A stretch of 64,000 nucleotides of DNA, taken from positions 2,041,873 through 2,105,872 of the forward strand of contig NC_088306.1 in the NCBI RefSeq assembly GCF_032854445.1, given 5' to 3'. This DNA is from Liolophura sinensis. Taxonomy: Eukaryota > Mollusca > Polyplacophora > Chitonida > Chitonidae. The position numbers and the translations under genes are program-made. Positions within the stretch are counted from its first letter, which is position 1. Each line of letters opens with the position of its first letter. The notes under the pieces were generated by a model, which was not told the origin of the DNA, made no database searches, and worked only from the letters and a program-made list of their open reading frames with translations. Below, piece after piece: positions 13,966 to 25,324 of this stretch.

Positions 13966-14205
13966 TTATTTATTAATTTGGCTCGTGTTTTACGCTGACC
14001 AAAGAATATTTCACTTATTGGACGGCGGTCAGCATCATCGCGGGAAGACAGCTCTATCGTTGCTCTATCCCCGTCCTCCTGAGCGCCAAGCGAGGAAGTT
14101 ACAAATTCCTCTTTTTTAAGGGCTCATGTGTGACCCAATCCAGGGTTGACCCTGGATCTACCGCTCCCGACGAGGACGCTCTACCAACTGTGCTATCGGG
14201 GCCGG
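13966..14205 (-). mobile_element. Chimeric SINE: family A head joined to family B tail
   Basis: Reading downward from 14205, this copy has the family A tRNA-like head and its CTTCCTCGCTTGGCG-type body up to about 14050. It then switches directly to the family B 3' module (GCTGACCGCCGTCC, AAATATTCTTTGG, then the A/T tail near 13970). Confidence 0.7.
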
Positions 14206-14279
14206 TCGATGAATAACTGAAGATGCATTTCATTCTACACATGGTCAAACATGAACGTCTTATGAATCTTGTGATGGCT

Positions 14280-14440
14280 TTATTTATTTATTTGATCGAA
14301 CACGCTCGACCATCATCAATTTGCTGGAAGACCACAAGTACAACCACAGAGGAAACCAGCATGAGCGTTTGAACTCACAGCGGCTGCACTGGTGATTGGC
14401 TTCTGAATGGGTGTGCTGCGCCAGCACGCTAACATGGAGC
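14280..14440 (-). mobile_element. Diverged SINE family B fragment
   Basis: It retains the ATTTATTTATTTGATCG tail, the AGGAAACCAGCATGAGC and GAACTCACAGCGGCTGCACT body blocks and a degenerate head. Internal parts are missing. Confidence 0.6.
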
Positions 14441-16225
14441 GCACTCACGTGACACACGTGTCAAAGGTATTCATGATGCAATTAATGACATTCTACATTA
14501 GAATCTGTAAACCCAACAGGCACTAAAGAAATTTTATTTATTGAAAAATATCAGCCTGTATTAAATGGTAATGGTCGTCCTCAAGTCATATTAAACGTAT
14601 ATCTACACTTAAAACTGTACAAGATCAGTAGACTTGAGTTGAATACCTTGACTTCCTTTACACGCAATGCTTTGACAAGCGTCTGCGACCTACAGCAGAG
14701 GCGGATCTACCCCCAACCCCCCAACCCCCAACCTACCCACACCCACCCCCACACCTCCAACATCACCAAAGAAAAATATTATAATGGGCCTACATGGAAG
14801 AAAGACAAATTTTTATTAATTAAAAAAATTATGCTAATTACAGAATTTGCCTTTTTTATTCAGTAGTACATATGGATTTTGTTTGATCATAACATCAGTT
14901 GAGAAATATCCACACAGAGATTATTGCAAGATGTTCGGACAGCACGTAAAATAAAATTAACCGTCTAGTGATAACGATGTGGGTTAAGATTTCAAATGTT
15001 ACCGGTTGCGCGTGGTGAAATTCACACGGTGTCACATTTAAAATGACTACAGCAGTCCTCCACACAAAAGGCGTTTCAAGCAGCCTTCTGTCTGAGGTAA
15101 GACTGCAAACTGGAAATTACACAGATATAAAAGCTTGTTTAGTAGGCCTATCAGTGTGTAGATTAAAAAAAAAACAGTCAAAGTTTTCTTCTAAATACGA
15201 CATTTACTGTTTACCCCACAAATTTGTTGCAATTACAATTCTGCAAATTGTACCAGTTAAACCTTATGTCTTGAATAAAATGTGAATGAATTGAGCTTTC
15301 TCCTTGTACAGCTCCGCGGCCCACACAAAAGCGTTGTGTGTTGCAATCTTCAACAAGCTTTGACACCTGAAGAAAGCACGCATGCAGGGTGTATTGTCGA
15401 CGTTTAACGTTACACCATCATCCACGTGTGATTAACCTTTCTATGCCACATATAAATGGTTAGATAGAAATCATTATTCGTTAATACAACAGATTAAGTG
15501 CATGCATGATTGATTTTTATTTATCTATAGCTGCGCCTAGTTAAACACAGCACTGTACAATTGTTAACTAGATTCTTTTTGGTTTTCAAAAATAACGTAA
15601 TATCAGAAAGTATTCAAAATTATATTAACAATTTGGAAATTTTTTTTCGATCAGATCAGGTCCTTTTGCCAAGCCTATTACACCGTGAAAAAATTTCACC
15701 AAAGGCGGTTATCTCAGGCTGTCATTTAAATCGGGGCCCCAGTGTTATACATAATTGGAATCACGACCCCTAAACTCGGCGCACCAGGCCTCAGTGTTGC
15801 ACATAATTGGAATCACGACCCCTAAACTCGGCGCACTTGAGTTTTAAGTCCTTTACTTTCTTGTCAACCCTACGTCTCTGGGCCCCAATTAACTTGGAAT
15901 GGCCGAAACCCGTACATACGAAAATCTAGTGTCGCGGAGCTTCCTGGGGCCTACGTTGGCCCTGGATCCTCTCCTAATGTGCTCGGATAGACTTTTAAAC
16001 CACCACCAACACCAATCGTCAGGCTTCGTTTATCATCCATGTCCACATGCCATGACTGGTAACCTTGACATTGTAAACAATATCATACATATGTGAGCTA
16101 ACAGAAAATAGTCCTTTAAGCGCTTGAAAACTTTGCAAAAAATGGCCTAAACGGGAGAAGAAAGAGCCTTCAGTCCTTGATTGAAGAAAGCGGTTGTGTA
16201 TGCAATCCACCATATCAATACCAAA
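14441..16225. other. Gene-free stretch with one short tandem duplication
   Basis: No gene was recognised. At 15738-15784 and 15790-15836 a segment containing CATAATTGGAATCACGACCC is duplicated with a 52-bp period. The remainder is AT-rich with scattered short frames without domains. Confidence 0.5.
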
Positions 16226-16555
16226 GGTCATACGTGACAGCCGTGGGGTGTCATGCCTCGTGTCTTCGACACGATGCTTCAGTGGCGGCATGGACTGGTC
16301 CTGCCACAGGAAGACACACTATATATATATGTACACACACACCTAATGACCAGCCCCAATAACACATTTGGTACAGCGTTCGCTTCGGGAGCGCTAGATC
16401 CAGAGTCAAGCCTGAGTCGAGTGACACATAAGACCCTCAGAGAGCATGTTGTAACTTCATCGCATGGAAATCCATTCCGCAACAAGGAGGTACATTACAT
16501 GTACTCTAAGGATTCCTTCGTCGTCATATGACGTAAAAATTGTTACGTACGGCTT
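16226..16555 (+). mobile_element. Composite of a SINE family C piece and a deleted SINE family A
   Basis: 16226-16345 resembles the middle and end of the family C copy at 49197-49437 (TGCCTCGTGTCTTCGACACG, TTCAGTGGCGGCATGGACT). 16346-16555 begins with a family A tRNA-like head, carries GATCCAGAGTCAAGCCTGAG, has lost the central body, and ends with the CCTTCGTCGTCATATGACG module. Confidence 0.65.
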
Positions 16556-17796
16556 TAAACTCTAAGCATATATACATGCATACATTTGACACCCAAACGT
16601 GATCTGAAAGATCCTAATGTGCGAAAAGTACTTGATGACCTTTACAGAGAATACGTCATATTGTTCCTGTGGACAAAGCTCATGATAATATTATATTTGT
16701 TTGCAAGAAATACTATTAAACGGAACCGCGGAAGGGCCATAGTTTCATAATTCTATTTTTTCGACTTTTCCCCGTGTTAATGATTCAGTTATCGTGTTGC
16801 TTGAATTTCTTATTAATAACATCTATTAATTCAGGAAAACAGTAGACCCAGAAAGTATTAAGGAATAATCCTTGCTAAGAACGATCTTTCTCATTCACTA
16901 AACGGTATGTTGATGGTCTGCTGGCTTTGACCAATCTATATACAGCAAAGGCTGTGAAAGATATTTACCCACCTTCGCTGTACTTATAGGCCTACAGAAT
17001 TTGTATCCTGTATTTATAGGAAACCACAGACTCTCCTTCTCTCCAAGTTTGTTAAGTTTTAAAATGAATATTTGGTGGTTTGTGTGATGCGTGGTTTTGG
17101 GACTTGGTCTTGCTGTTATTGACCCGGAAAGTCCTTACTGATTGACGGTTGGAATACGAATGTCTGTTTCCACGAATAGACTCAGGGCATCTTCAGTTGT
17201 CTTGCATCCCAAAGCTTCCGGGACCTAGGCGGCCTCTGTGCCCTCGCCTCTTGTGCTGGGATAGTCTATCGATTGCATTACAAATTTCAAATTGCTTCCG
17301 ATGTGCCTGACACAGAAACCAAACTAATTTCCAGACTGTAAGACCTTCCAGGGCCAAGGCGTCCCCTGGACCCTCACCTGTTGTGCTGTGACAGTCGGAC
17401 CGCCTATACTCGCGCCAACTTGCCTGGCTCGTGCGGACAAGGTGGTGAAAACATTGTCACAACTCTGCTTCAGTCTATCCAGCTTCAGTCTATCCAGATC
17501 ATGTGCAGATTGTTCTGCTATATTCATAATGTAATATCCGGTTATTGTCAGCCGTAATTCTCAGAATACCGTCCAAAGTTGTTCATTTCTTTCACCTCAG
17601 AGCCGTCTGTTTGTCATCGACGTGAAAAATCAGAAGAATAAGCAGGCCACAATTTCTAAATAAGTGAGTAGATAAATACTTGAGAATAAAAATTGTACCC
17701 ATTTATGAAGCTAGCCAAGCACTGAAGAATGAATACTGCAATAATTAAATCATAGTCGCCTAGTTTTGCAGGCTGAGACCAGCAGGTCAGAGACTA
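16556..17796. other. Gene-free stretch with a diverged direct repeat
   Basis: A segment at about 17214-17265 (CTTCCGGGACCTAGGCG ... CTTGTGCTGGGATAGTC) recurs in diverged form at about 17345-17396 (CTTCCAGGGCCAAGGCG ... GTTGTGCTGTGACAGTC). No gene was recognised. Confidence 0.45.
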
Positions 17797-17801
17797 AATA
17801 T

Positions 17802-20800
17802 CAGGGTTCCCACTATTTCAAAAAAACAAAATTCCCTGATATTTCCCTGACTTTTCCCTGATATTTCCCTGACTTTTCCCTGATCAATCCAGGATACAAT
17901 CTTCTCTCTAATTATTGATAAATAAGGATTTCTTTTATGTTACAATGTACTTATGACTACACTTCATGAAATGACCACAGATTCCAGTGTTAAAAATTGA
18001 CGGAATCCCTATTGGAGTGGGACGTAATTAGTGAGGATTAGGTCCCAGAATTAGGAATCCAATCACCCTGAATAAATCTTCTGATGATTAAGACCACCGT
18101 GTCACCACTTCCAGCATGTGATATCATAAATACTGAAAATAACACTTCACTTTCAAAACGATGATTATTCTTATAAAAAAATAATATGTAGCTCTAAGTT
18201 GTAGAGAATATAAAGAAACAAAAGAAAGCTATGTTACTATATTCATTATTTATTCAGTATTTTTGGTGTGCTAACAGGCAGGTAATGGCCTCCCTTCTCC
18301 CCTTATAGCCATCCTCTCCTCACCAAATGCCTGCATGAACATAATCTGAGAAGTATCTGCTTTCAGCAAGAACATTATGTGAAAAATATCTGCTTTATTT
18401 TGACACAGTATACAACTGAAAGTGTCTGGAAGCCTCAATACTTAATTGTACATGAACTTTGATAAATTCAACATACATGTAAACGTGAGCAAAGAATCAA
18501 ACTTTAGCTGTTGGAAGCACATGTGTGTATTTACACATTGATTTGTTGTCCACATAATCAATGTCACTTCACATGCACAAATCTTCACATTGCACCTGAT
18601 GTAGAGAAGCAGATAGGTTGCTAACAAAGTCCTTCTGTTGCTGAATGTCTGTCTCCAATTCCTTGGCTTTGTGTCTCAGAGCATTTGACTTTGCTAGGAG
18701 AGAGAAGCTGTTCTTCTGTTCTGCCTGCAAGGCTTGTTTGTCAGCATCACAGATTAGTGTTTCATGGGTTTGCTCCAACATCTTGAGTTTCTTTTTACCA
18801 TCATGCATCTTGCTTTCATCTGCTTGTCTCTTTTGCAGTTTTCGCTGCTTCTCATGCTCGTCCTTCTCTGCCTGCAGGTGAGCTGTGTATCTGGAATTGC
18901 ACGTGACTGCAAGACTGCAGTAACCCAGGAGTAACCTCAAAGTCGGAAACTTGAGTTTCCGCAAGGGTAAGGGTGTCATAAATCATTCTCTGCAACACAA
19001 CTGTCTGGGTCTTCAGATTTGGAGCCAGGAGGTCACTGTTAATAGAAAAACCTTGTTCTACAGCAGCTTGACCATGAGACAGTGTAAGAAGGAGTTTCAT
19101 CAATTCCCACAGCTCCTTTAGTTCTGGCTTGTGGGGGAGGTCAATCACTGAATTGAAGAAGTCGTCAAGTCGATCAGTGTGAACTGCAAAGTTTTCACAT
19201 TCCAACTTGTGGTGTCTCTGGAGTAACCCAAGGAGTTCTTTATACTGACGTAGGATCTCGTCACATTCACAGTCTTGTTGCCATTTGTTGTCCACAAGTT
19301 TGGTTAGCACTTTTTTGAACTTCTCTTCAGCAGACTGCCGGTGAGCAACCATCAGCCTAGGATCAAGAGCCTGGAGTGAACGCACGAAGGAATACTTCAG
19401 TGGGCATCTCTCCAAGATCTTGTGTGTCATAGCAAGGTACAGTTTCTGGCAAGCCACAAGAAATTCCTTCTTGGCTAGGGGAGAAGTAGCATTAGATTTT
19501 AATGCTTCATCAAGATGCCTTTTTGCTGCAAAGCCTGGATCTACTTTGTCAGGGTTTAGCAGGTTTTACTGGTCATCAACATGAACAGATGCCAGTTTGT
19601 AGGATGTAGTGGCCTCTGTTAGAACTGATGGCTTGATGAACCTGCCCATGAAACTTCTCAAGATATCACACAGATCTTCTGTAATAAATGGTACCATTGG
19701 TTTGTCCGTCTGGTATTTCTTCAGGAATGGCTGAACAAGGTTGCCTGTGGAGATGAAAACTTCTAGCTTTGCCAGGATGAGTGGATCACTGACCACAGAT
19801 TCCTGGAGATTAACAAAGGATGCAACTGTTGGTAGTTGCCGCTTGGGCTCCTTGAGAGTTTCCTTCACATACATCACCAGGTTAGGCCATATCTTTACAG
19901 CTCTCTCAGCGACACAAACATCTTCCGCCCACCTTGTGCTGCAGAACTGGAGCCCAAATAGCCCGGTCTTCGTGATGTCTTTGAAGTCTGCTCGCCTAGC
20001 AGGAGAATCGGCAAAAAGGTACCAAATGGCGCGGAGAAGTTTTTCCAAATTCCAGTCAGTTTTCTGGATGCCTGTAGTGAATGCCCCATGGATTACATGT
20101 AAACTACAACTGCCAAGCTGAAGGATCCCAGGGAGATCTGGATCTTCTTTCTTCCTGTCATCCAATAAGTCATTTAGAAACATGAAGTTCACGTTTGGCC
20201 CATCCATGGATACTTGTAACAGTTTACTTGGATTTAGGTTTGATGTGCCTTGTTTGAATGCAGACAGAAGATCTTTTGCTGTTGCATGCTCCAAAAACTG
20301 ACTGTCTAGGTACTGAGAGACAACTTAACCATTATAGAAATAGCGGACTATGATATCCATCTGTCCCATCCTAATCACAGAGTTAAGTGATTCATCAAAG
20401 CTGACAACATAGCCTACTGCTGCTCTCACATTATTTGGGAGCTTGTCCATGGATGGAGCAATACCAAAGCAAATAAGGTATGTCAATTTTGGTGGCCCAC
20501 ATCTGAAGTTCTTAGCTATGCTACTGTCAGGAAACATTGCCTTAAACACATCCCCAATGTCTGCATTACTGTTGTAGGAGAATTGAGACATAATTGTTTT
20601 CAGAGCCCATCTGATCTCGGCATTCTTGACATCCCTAGAACTGATGTAAGAGGTTATCAGATTCCTTCCAGGAGTTTTAACATCCATTGTTGCTAATTCA
20701 TCATCCCTCGTTTTGCTTGGTTCAGATGACGTTGACGGTACTGTATCAGAGGGATTGTCGCCTGCGCAGAACAGTTTTATAGACGGCTGGGATGTTGCTC

Positions 20801-22221
20801 CAGATTTCAGGGAAAGAATTTGAACATGTTTTTTCCCCTTCATGTGAGATGTGAGTGTTGTCTGCCCCATGCTGCTTAAATCAATTGTCTTCTTGCAGAC
20901 TTCACAGAAGGCCTTGCTACTATCTTGAGGAACTTCCTTTATCCAGTTTTTATACTCTTCCTTTTGCAACCAGACGGAATTTGCACGACATGATGATTGA
21001 CAGACTAGGGTTTTAGTTCGTCAGTATATGTACAGTATGTTAGGACAGGATCAGGCCAAAGCTAGGAGAGAGCACATACCAACACCACAGGACCCATAGC
21101 AAAAAGCAAAAGTTACAACAGGATAACAACACATATGTAGCAAGCAGCAAACAAGCTAATAGATAACGAATGAAATTCTAAATAAGTTCATCCTCTTGTT
21201 GTTATTTCATCTTTGATTAAAACACATAAATGGAAGTTTATACTTTGGAACGGTCAGGATCGTGTCTCAATCGGTGTTATACGCAAGCATGGTGGTTTCA
21301 GCAGGTTTTATAATGATCTACTGGGCATTTCACTAATAACTGATCATATTTTAAAGACCAAATATCAGAAAGTAGAAAATAAATTTACAACCTATATAAA
21401 AAATTTGCATCCACTCTTCTCAGCAATCTTGGTTTGACACAGAACCAATCAAAATGAATGGGGTCATTAGATATGCAAAACATGTAACTCTTCTGTTTTC
21501 AAACATATTGTGAGGACTCCTGAAATAAATGTGGATACCTATTTTAGTCAAAATGAAATAAGTTGGGAAATTGCATGTACTGTTTGAAAACAGAAGTGTG
21601 AAATCAGGGTGGACAGACATATATATGTAGCAAGAATGATGGGTGCATGGACAGACCTACATGTACTTGTAAATTAATATCCCTGACCCTGCTTTTACAG
21701 AAGCATGGGATATAATTAACATAATCAACCTACATGTAAGTCATTCTCCATGCATACTGGCATTAACGCTTTGTGATATGTAGTATTTTTAACTTACAAT
21801 CTCCTTACGCAATGATGCAGGCCTAGGCTATATCATATATGCAGCAGGAGACAGCAGCTGCAGCTCTGGAGGCAAGGGGCGCTACTCCCTTTTGGACTTT
21901 TAGTGTTAGAAGGTGTTGATAGGTTATAATGTACCGAAAGTTCATGCAACACAGCCATCAAGCAAGAAATAAATAAATGTAGAGAGGATCAAGTTTCCAC
22001 ACTAAAAAGCCACCATAACCAAGCATACAATACGGGACTGTGTGTGTGTATAATGGGGACTTCAGCATTATGCAACCTCGACACCTTCAGCAAACAAAAT
22101 TCCCTGATTTTTCCCTGATTTTATTCATTTTTTTTTTTAAATCCCTGATTTTTCCCTGACTGGAAAAACTGAAATATTTTTTCCAGGTTTTCCCTGATTT
22201 CCAGGTAGAGTGGGAGCCCTG
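17802..22221 (-). mobile_element. hAT DNA transposon, about 4.4 kb, transposase disabled
   Basis: The left end is CAGGGTTCCCACTAT and the right end, reverse-complemented, is CAGGGCTCCCACTCT. AATAT flanks both ends (17797-17801 and 22222-22226), consistent with a 5-bp target duplication, as reported for some hAT groups. Both subterminal regions carry clusters of TTCCCTGA (17834-17884 and 22098-22202), likely transposase-binding repeats. They lie in the same rather than opposite orientation at the two ends. The transposase gene on the minus strand occupies most of the interior, about 18569-21000. The element sits about 240 bp upstream of the TM9SF2 start codon. Confidence 0.92.
18569..20999 (-). 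pseudogene. hAT transposase, two nonsense codons and a frameshift
   Basis: One continuous minus-strand frame runs from about 20999 to 18852, broken by TAA at 20325-20327 and TAA at 19566-19568. After about 18900 the homologous reading continues in another frame to 18569. In order it shows a BED-like zinc finger (CEVC ... HMKGKKH, about 20830-20915), a first acidic site in VVSFDESLN, a second in SMDGPNVN (about 20200), the hAT CxxH-type block CSLHVIHGAF (about 20100), a conserved RW in CSTRWAEDV (about 19930), the C-terminal dimerisation region with LSHGQAAVEQGFS (about 19060), and a lysine- and glutamine-rich coiled-coil tail. The N-terminal start is unclear; the codon before the first good residues is not ATG. 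With only three lesions it is a fairly young copy. Assignment rests on motifs, not a search. Confidence 0.88.
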
Positions 22222-22294
22222 AATATGCAGGCAAGCCGCCCCAGGCTGCGGGGAATTCCAGGTGGCGAAAATACCCGTGTCCTGGAGAGCGTAT

Positions 22295-22463
22295 TACCCA
22301 GCATGCCCGCGCATGACGTGTACGACAACAGTAGCCATTTTCGCCAGGTTGGCGTGTCGTCGTTGGAAATATCAACAAAGTGGCAATTTTCTGTGGAACT
22401 CTCTCCGACTTTGACATTTGTGGCTAGTGGTTCTGCTGCAGATAAAGATAATTCGTTGTAGAA
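22295..22463 (+). promoter_or_regulatory. Candidate TM9SF2 core promoter and 5' UTR
   Basis: Between the hAT element and the start codon lie three motifs in tight order. CCCAGCATGCCCGCG at 22297-22311 fits the ZNF143/Staf core, TGACGT at 22314-22319 is CRE-like, and GCCATTTT at 22334-22341 is a YY1-like core. There is no clear TATA box. This motif set is typical of housekeeping genes, which fits TM9SF2. The transcription start is not visible; 22330-22420 is inferred. The start codon at 22464 is chosen because it opens directly into a signal peptide followed by the conserved FYLPGLAP. Confidence 0.5.
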
Positions 22464-25293
22464 ATGACAGCTGTAGGCATAACAATGTTAACGGCACTCT
22501 TCCTAGCAAATGTTTGCAGTAGTTTTTACCTGCCGGGACTGGCCCCAGTAGCTTACTGTACCCAAAAGAAGGAAGGATCCGAAAAAAATTGCAAGGTAAT
22601 AAAAAAGCTGGTGCTTGATGAATGTCACATGAGTGACTGTCAACAGTCTGGCGGGTTTGTGAGGATGGACTCTGTTCTGACAATTACTGTCAAAGTGTTT
22701 AAAATGGGTTCATTTACAAAGCGTTCACATGACATGACTTGTTGACTGTCTCTTCGCCTTTTTATATTTGTTCTGGCGTCATGGCTGGGTTCCATTCATC
22801 CCTGAAGGAGGCATCGGAAAAAAAATAAATAAATAAAAAACGGTCTATTACTTAACATATTCGGTGTGTTCAGTTATTCCTCTACTGTGCATTGGGCCCT
22901 GGGCCTATATACTGTAGACCGCCAGACAGATAAAATCCCGAGCTGTTAATCATCCTCAAACAAAACATATGCATCCGTTTCTCATTAAGGTCAACCTGTC
23001 TGCTCATTCCAAATAAGTCACCTTTGCATTTCAGAAGGCTGCCATTTTTTAACAGAAATGTTGCGGCACATTACACAGGAGCTGGGTGCTAATTTTCTCT
23101 CAACAGCCTATGTTTTAACCTAGCGACAGCATTCTGGCTACATTAAATATTGGTTTCATTGAAATTATGCATTGGAAATCATGTCCCCATTTGCAGTAAC
23201 TTATCGTAATGGAGAAACTGAAAACATCAAGTAAAAAGTATTTTTTTTGTAAGTGTGCGGTTTTATGGGCCATGAAAAGCAGAAATTTCAAAGGCAACTA
23301 TCTGCGAATGGGTGATAATTTGATCACAGCTGCTCTGTCGTAGTGAGTGGAGCGGCGCATTTCCCGAAATGTGAATGTCGCTTATTCCAAAAATGGCCAC
23401 TGTCTTTCGTCTGTTATGTTTCTGGATACAGCAATTATCGTGGTTGCTGGGCTTTATGACTACAAATTGTGGGAATGTGTGGCCCAGGAATGGTGATGGT
23501 GTACATGAGTGAGCGAGTGCTTAGGATTTAACATTGTACTTAACAGTTTTTCAGTATGACAAGGAAAGAAACCATAGAATGTATGTAATGTACCTCATTG
23601 CTGCAGGACAGATTTCCACCGCTCTTTTATGTAGTGCTGCTTCATTGGGACGACCTGCCCAAGCCATTATACTGATACTGGTTAACGAGTTCGCGCTGAA
23701 CGCCAAGGGAAGATGTTACAACTTCCTCTTTTAAGGTCTTAGGTGTGACTCGATTGACCCTGAATCTGCTGCTCTTGAAGCAGACGCTCTACCAACTGAG
23801 ATATCGGGGACGGTAGTGTATATGATGGGCGGCCATCTTTTTTATTTTTTTTACCTGGGATGGTTGACAGCTCAAGGTTTTATCTGTCTGACGGTCTAGG
23901 ACCCTAAGCATTGTAAGGAGTAATTGGACACACTGTAATCAACTGTTTCAGAAATTTTCCGATGCCTCCTCCAGTAGTGAATGGGATCCAGTGCTGAAAT
24001 TCGAGCACCAGTACAAATATAAAAAAGAGAGGTGACAACGTAAAGGTTTATAGACCTTCCTTAAGCAAAGATACTGTTTATCTTTCCAGTCTGTTTCGTA
24101 GCCTGCATATTTATGTTTATTATATTCAATCTTCAAAGAAAGGAGTTGAAAGACATATGTCTGTACTAGCATCAGATTTTTTTTCCCTTTTGCCAGTGTG
24201 GCTAAACTTTGCAGAAATGTTGTAGCCAACATCTGGTGACAACAAAATTTACACCTTGCAAACAGAAATTCAAAGCAAAGTAGTGGATCAGTCAAAATGT
24301 AAAGTTTCATGCATGGCTTGGGAGACTCTTGCTAACGCTTGTTGTTGTCAGTTCCTTCAGCTAGGGTTGGTTTCCTCCCTGGTCGTACGTCGGCAATCTG
24401 CTGATGGTTCTGGGTATCGCCCAACATCAGATAAATGAAATCTTCTTGAATGCAGTGCTAAACACCAGTCAAATAAGTATATGATATAATTTTGAAGTTA
24501 ATTATATAAAGTCCTGGTCTCTTCTTATTTCCCCAAAAGAGTTCGCTGGCAGTAATTTTGCCAAGCTGGAATTAGTTTGTAAAATGCAACAGTGGCCATT
24601 GGCAGCACAGTATGTACATATAAAATCTACTTCATCTAGATGGACAAGGAGTAGTCTTATATAGGATGGCCGTGTTTTATATAGCCTAATGAGTTAAATG
24701 TTATTTCGCTAACAAGAACATATGTCCTGTGTAACAGAGGTCTCTTCCAAAAGCACTAGGTATTTTCCTATCCGCATTTAAAATCATTCGTAGCATTTCC
24801 TTCCCGATATTGTCTCGAGCAGGAATCCATGGCCGAGGGCTTCGCACTCTTGTTGGGCCACAGTGGGCTCCTGTCAGGCTCTTATCGACCGTTTCTGGCT
24901 TATTAGCCAGCAAAAGTCCAAACAGGCAGCCATATTTTCCATCTTTAACCTTTACGGGCATGAGGGTAAAGTGGACTTCTCCACAATATGGATTTTATCA
25001 GTTGTCCCGCACAGCAGACAATATTTATCTTTGGAGAACAGCATCAGCCTGAGGTAATGTCTCCATCCTGGAGATACTCTGCATAGTTCCAAGAAGGCAA
25101 ACATTTCTGCCTGTTCAACATTTCAATGTGTTTTCGGTCTCATTGGCTAATGTAGGATTTGCTTATAGAGATAATGTCTGGTAGGAAACCCTGCGAATGT
25201 TTTAAGTGAGATCCAGCATTTTGGGAAGGGTCCTCTAATTATTTAGGCTATGTTTTATAGTTCTGACTTGACACAGTCCTATCTCAAGTTCAT

Positions 25294-25324
<31 letters not shown>

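Noticed and set aside
22121-22461. Frames across the hAT right end and the TM9SF2 promoter
   Set aside because: They cross a transposon boundary and a promoter-like region and overlap the TM9SF2 5' end in the wrong frames.
24701-25057. Overlapping plus and minus frames in intron 1
   Set aside because: Opposite-strand mirror frames without a domain, inside a normal TM9SF2 intron; no transposon motif was recognised.
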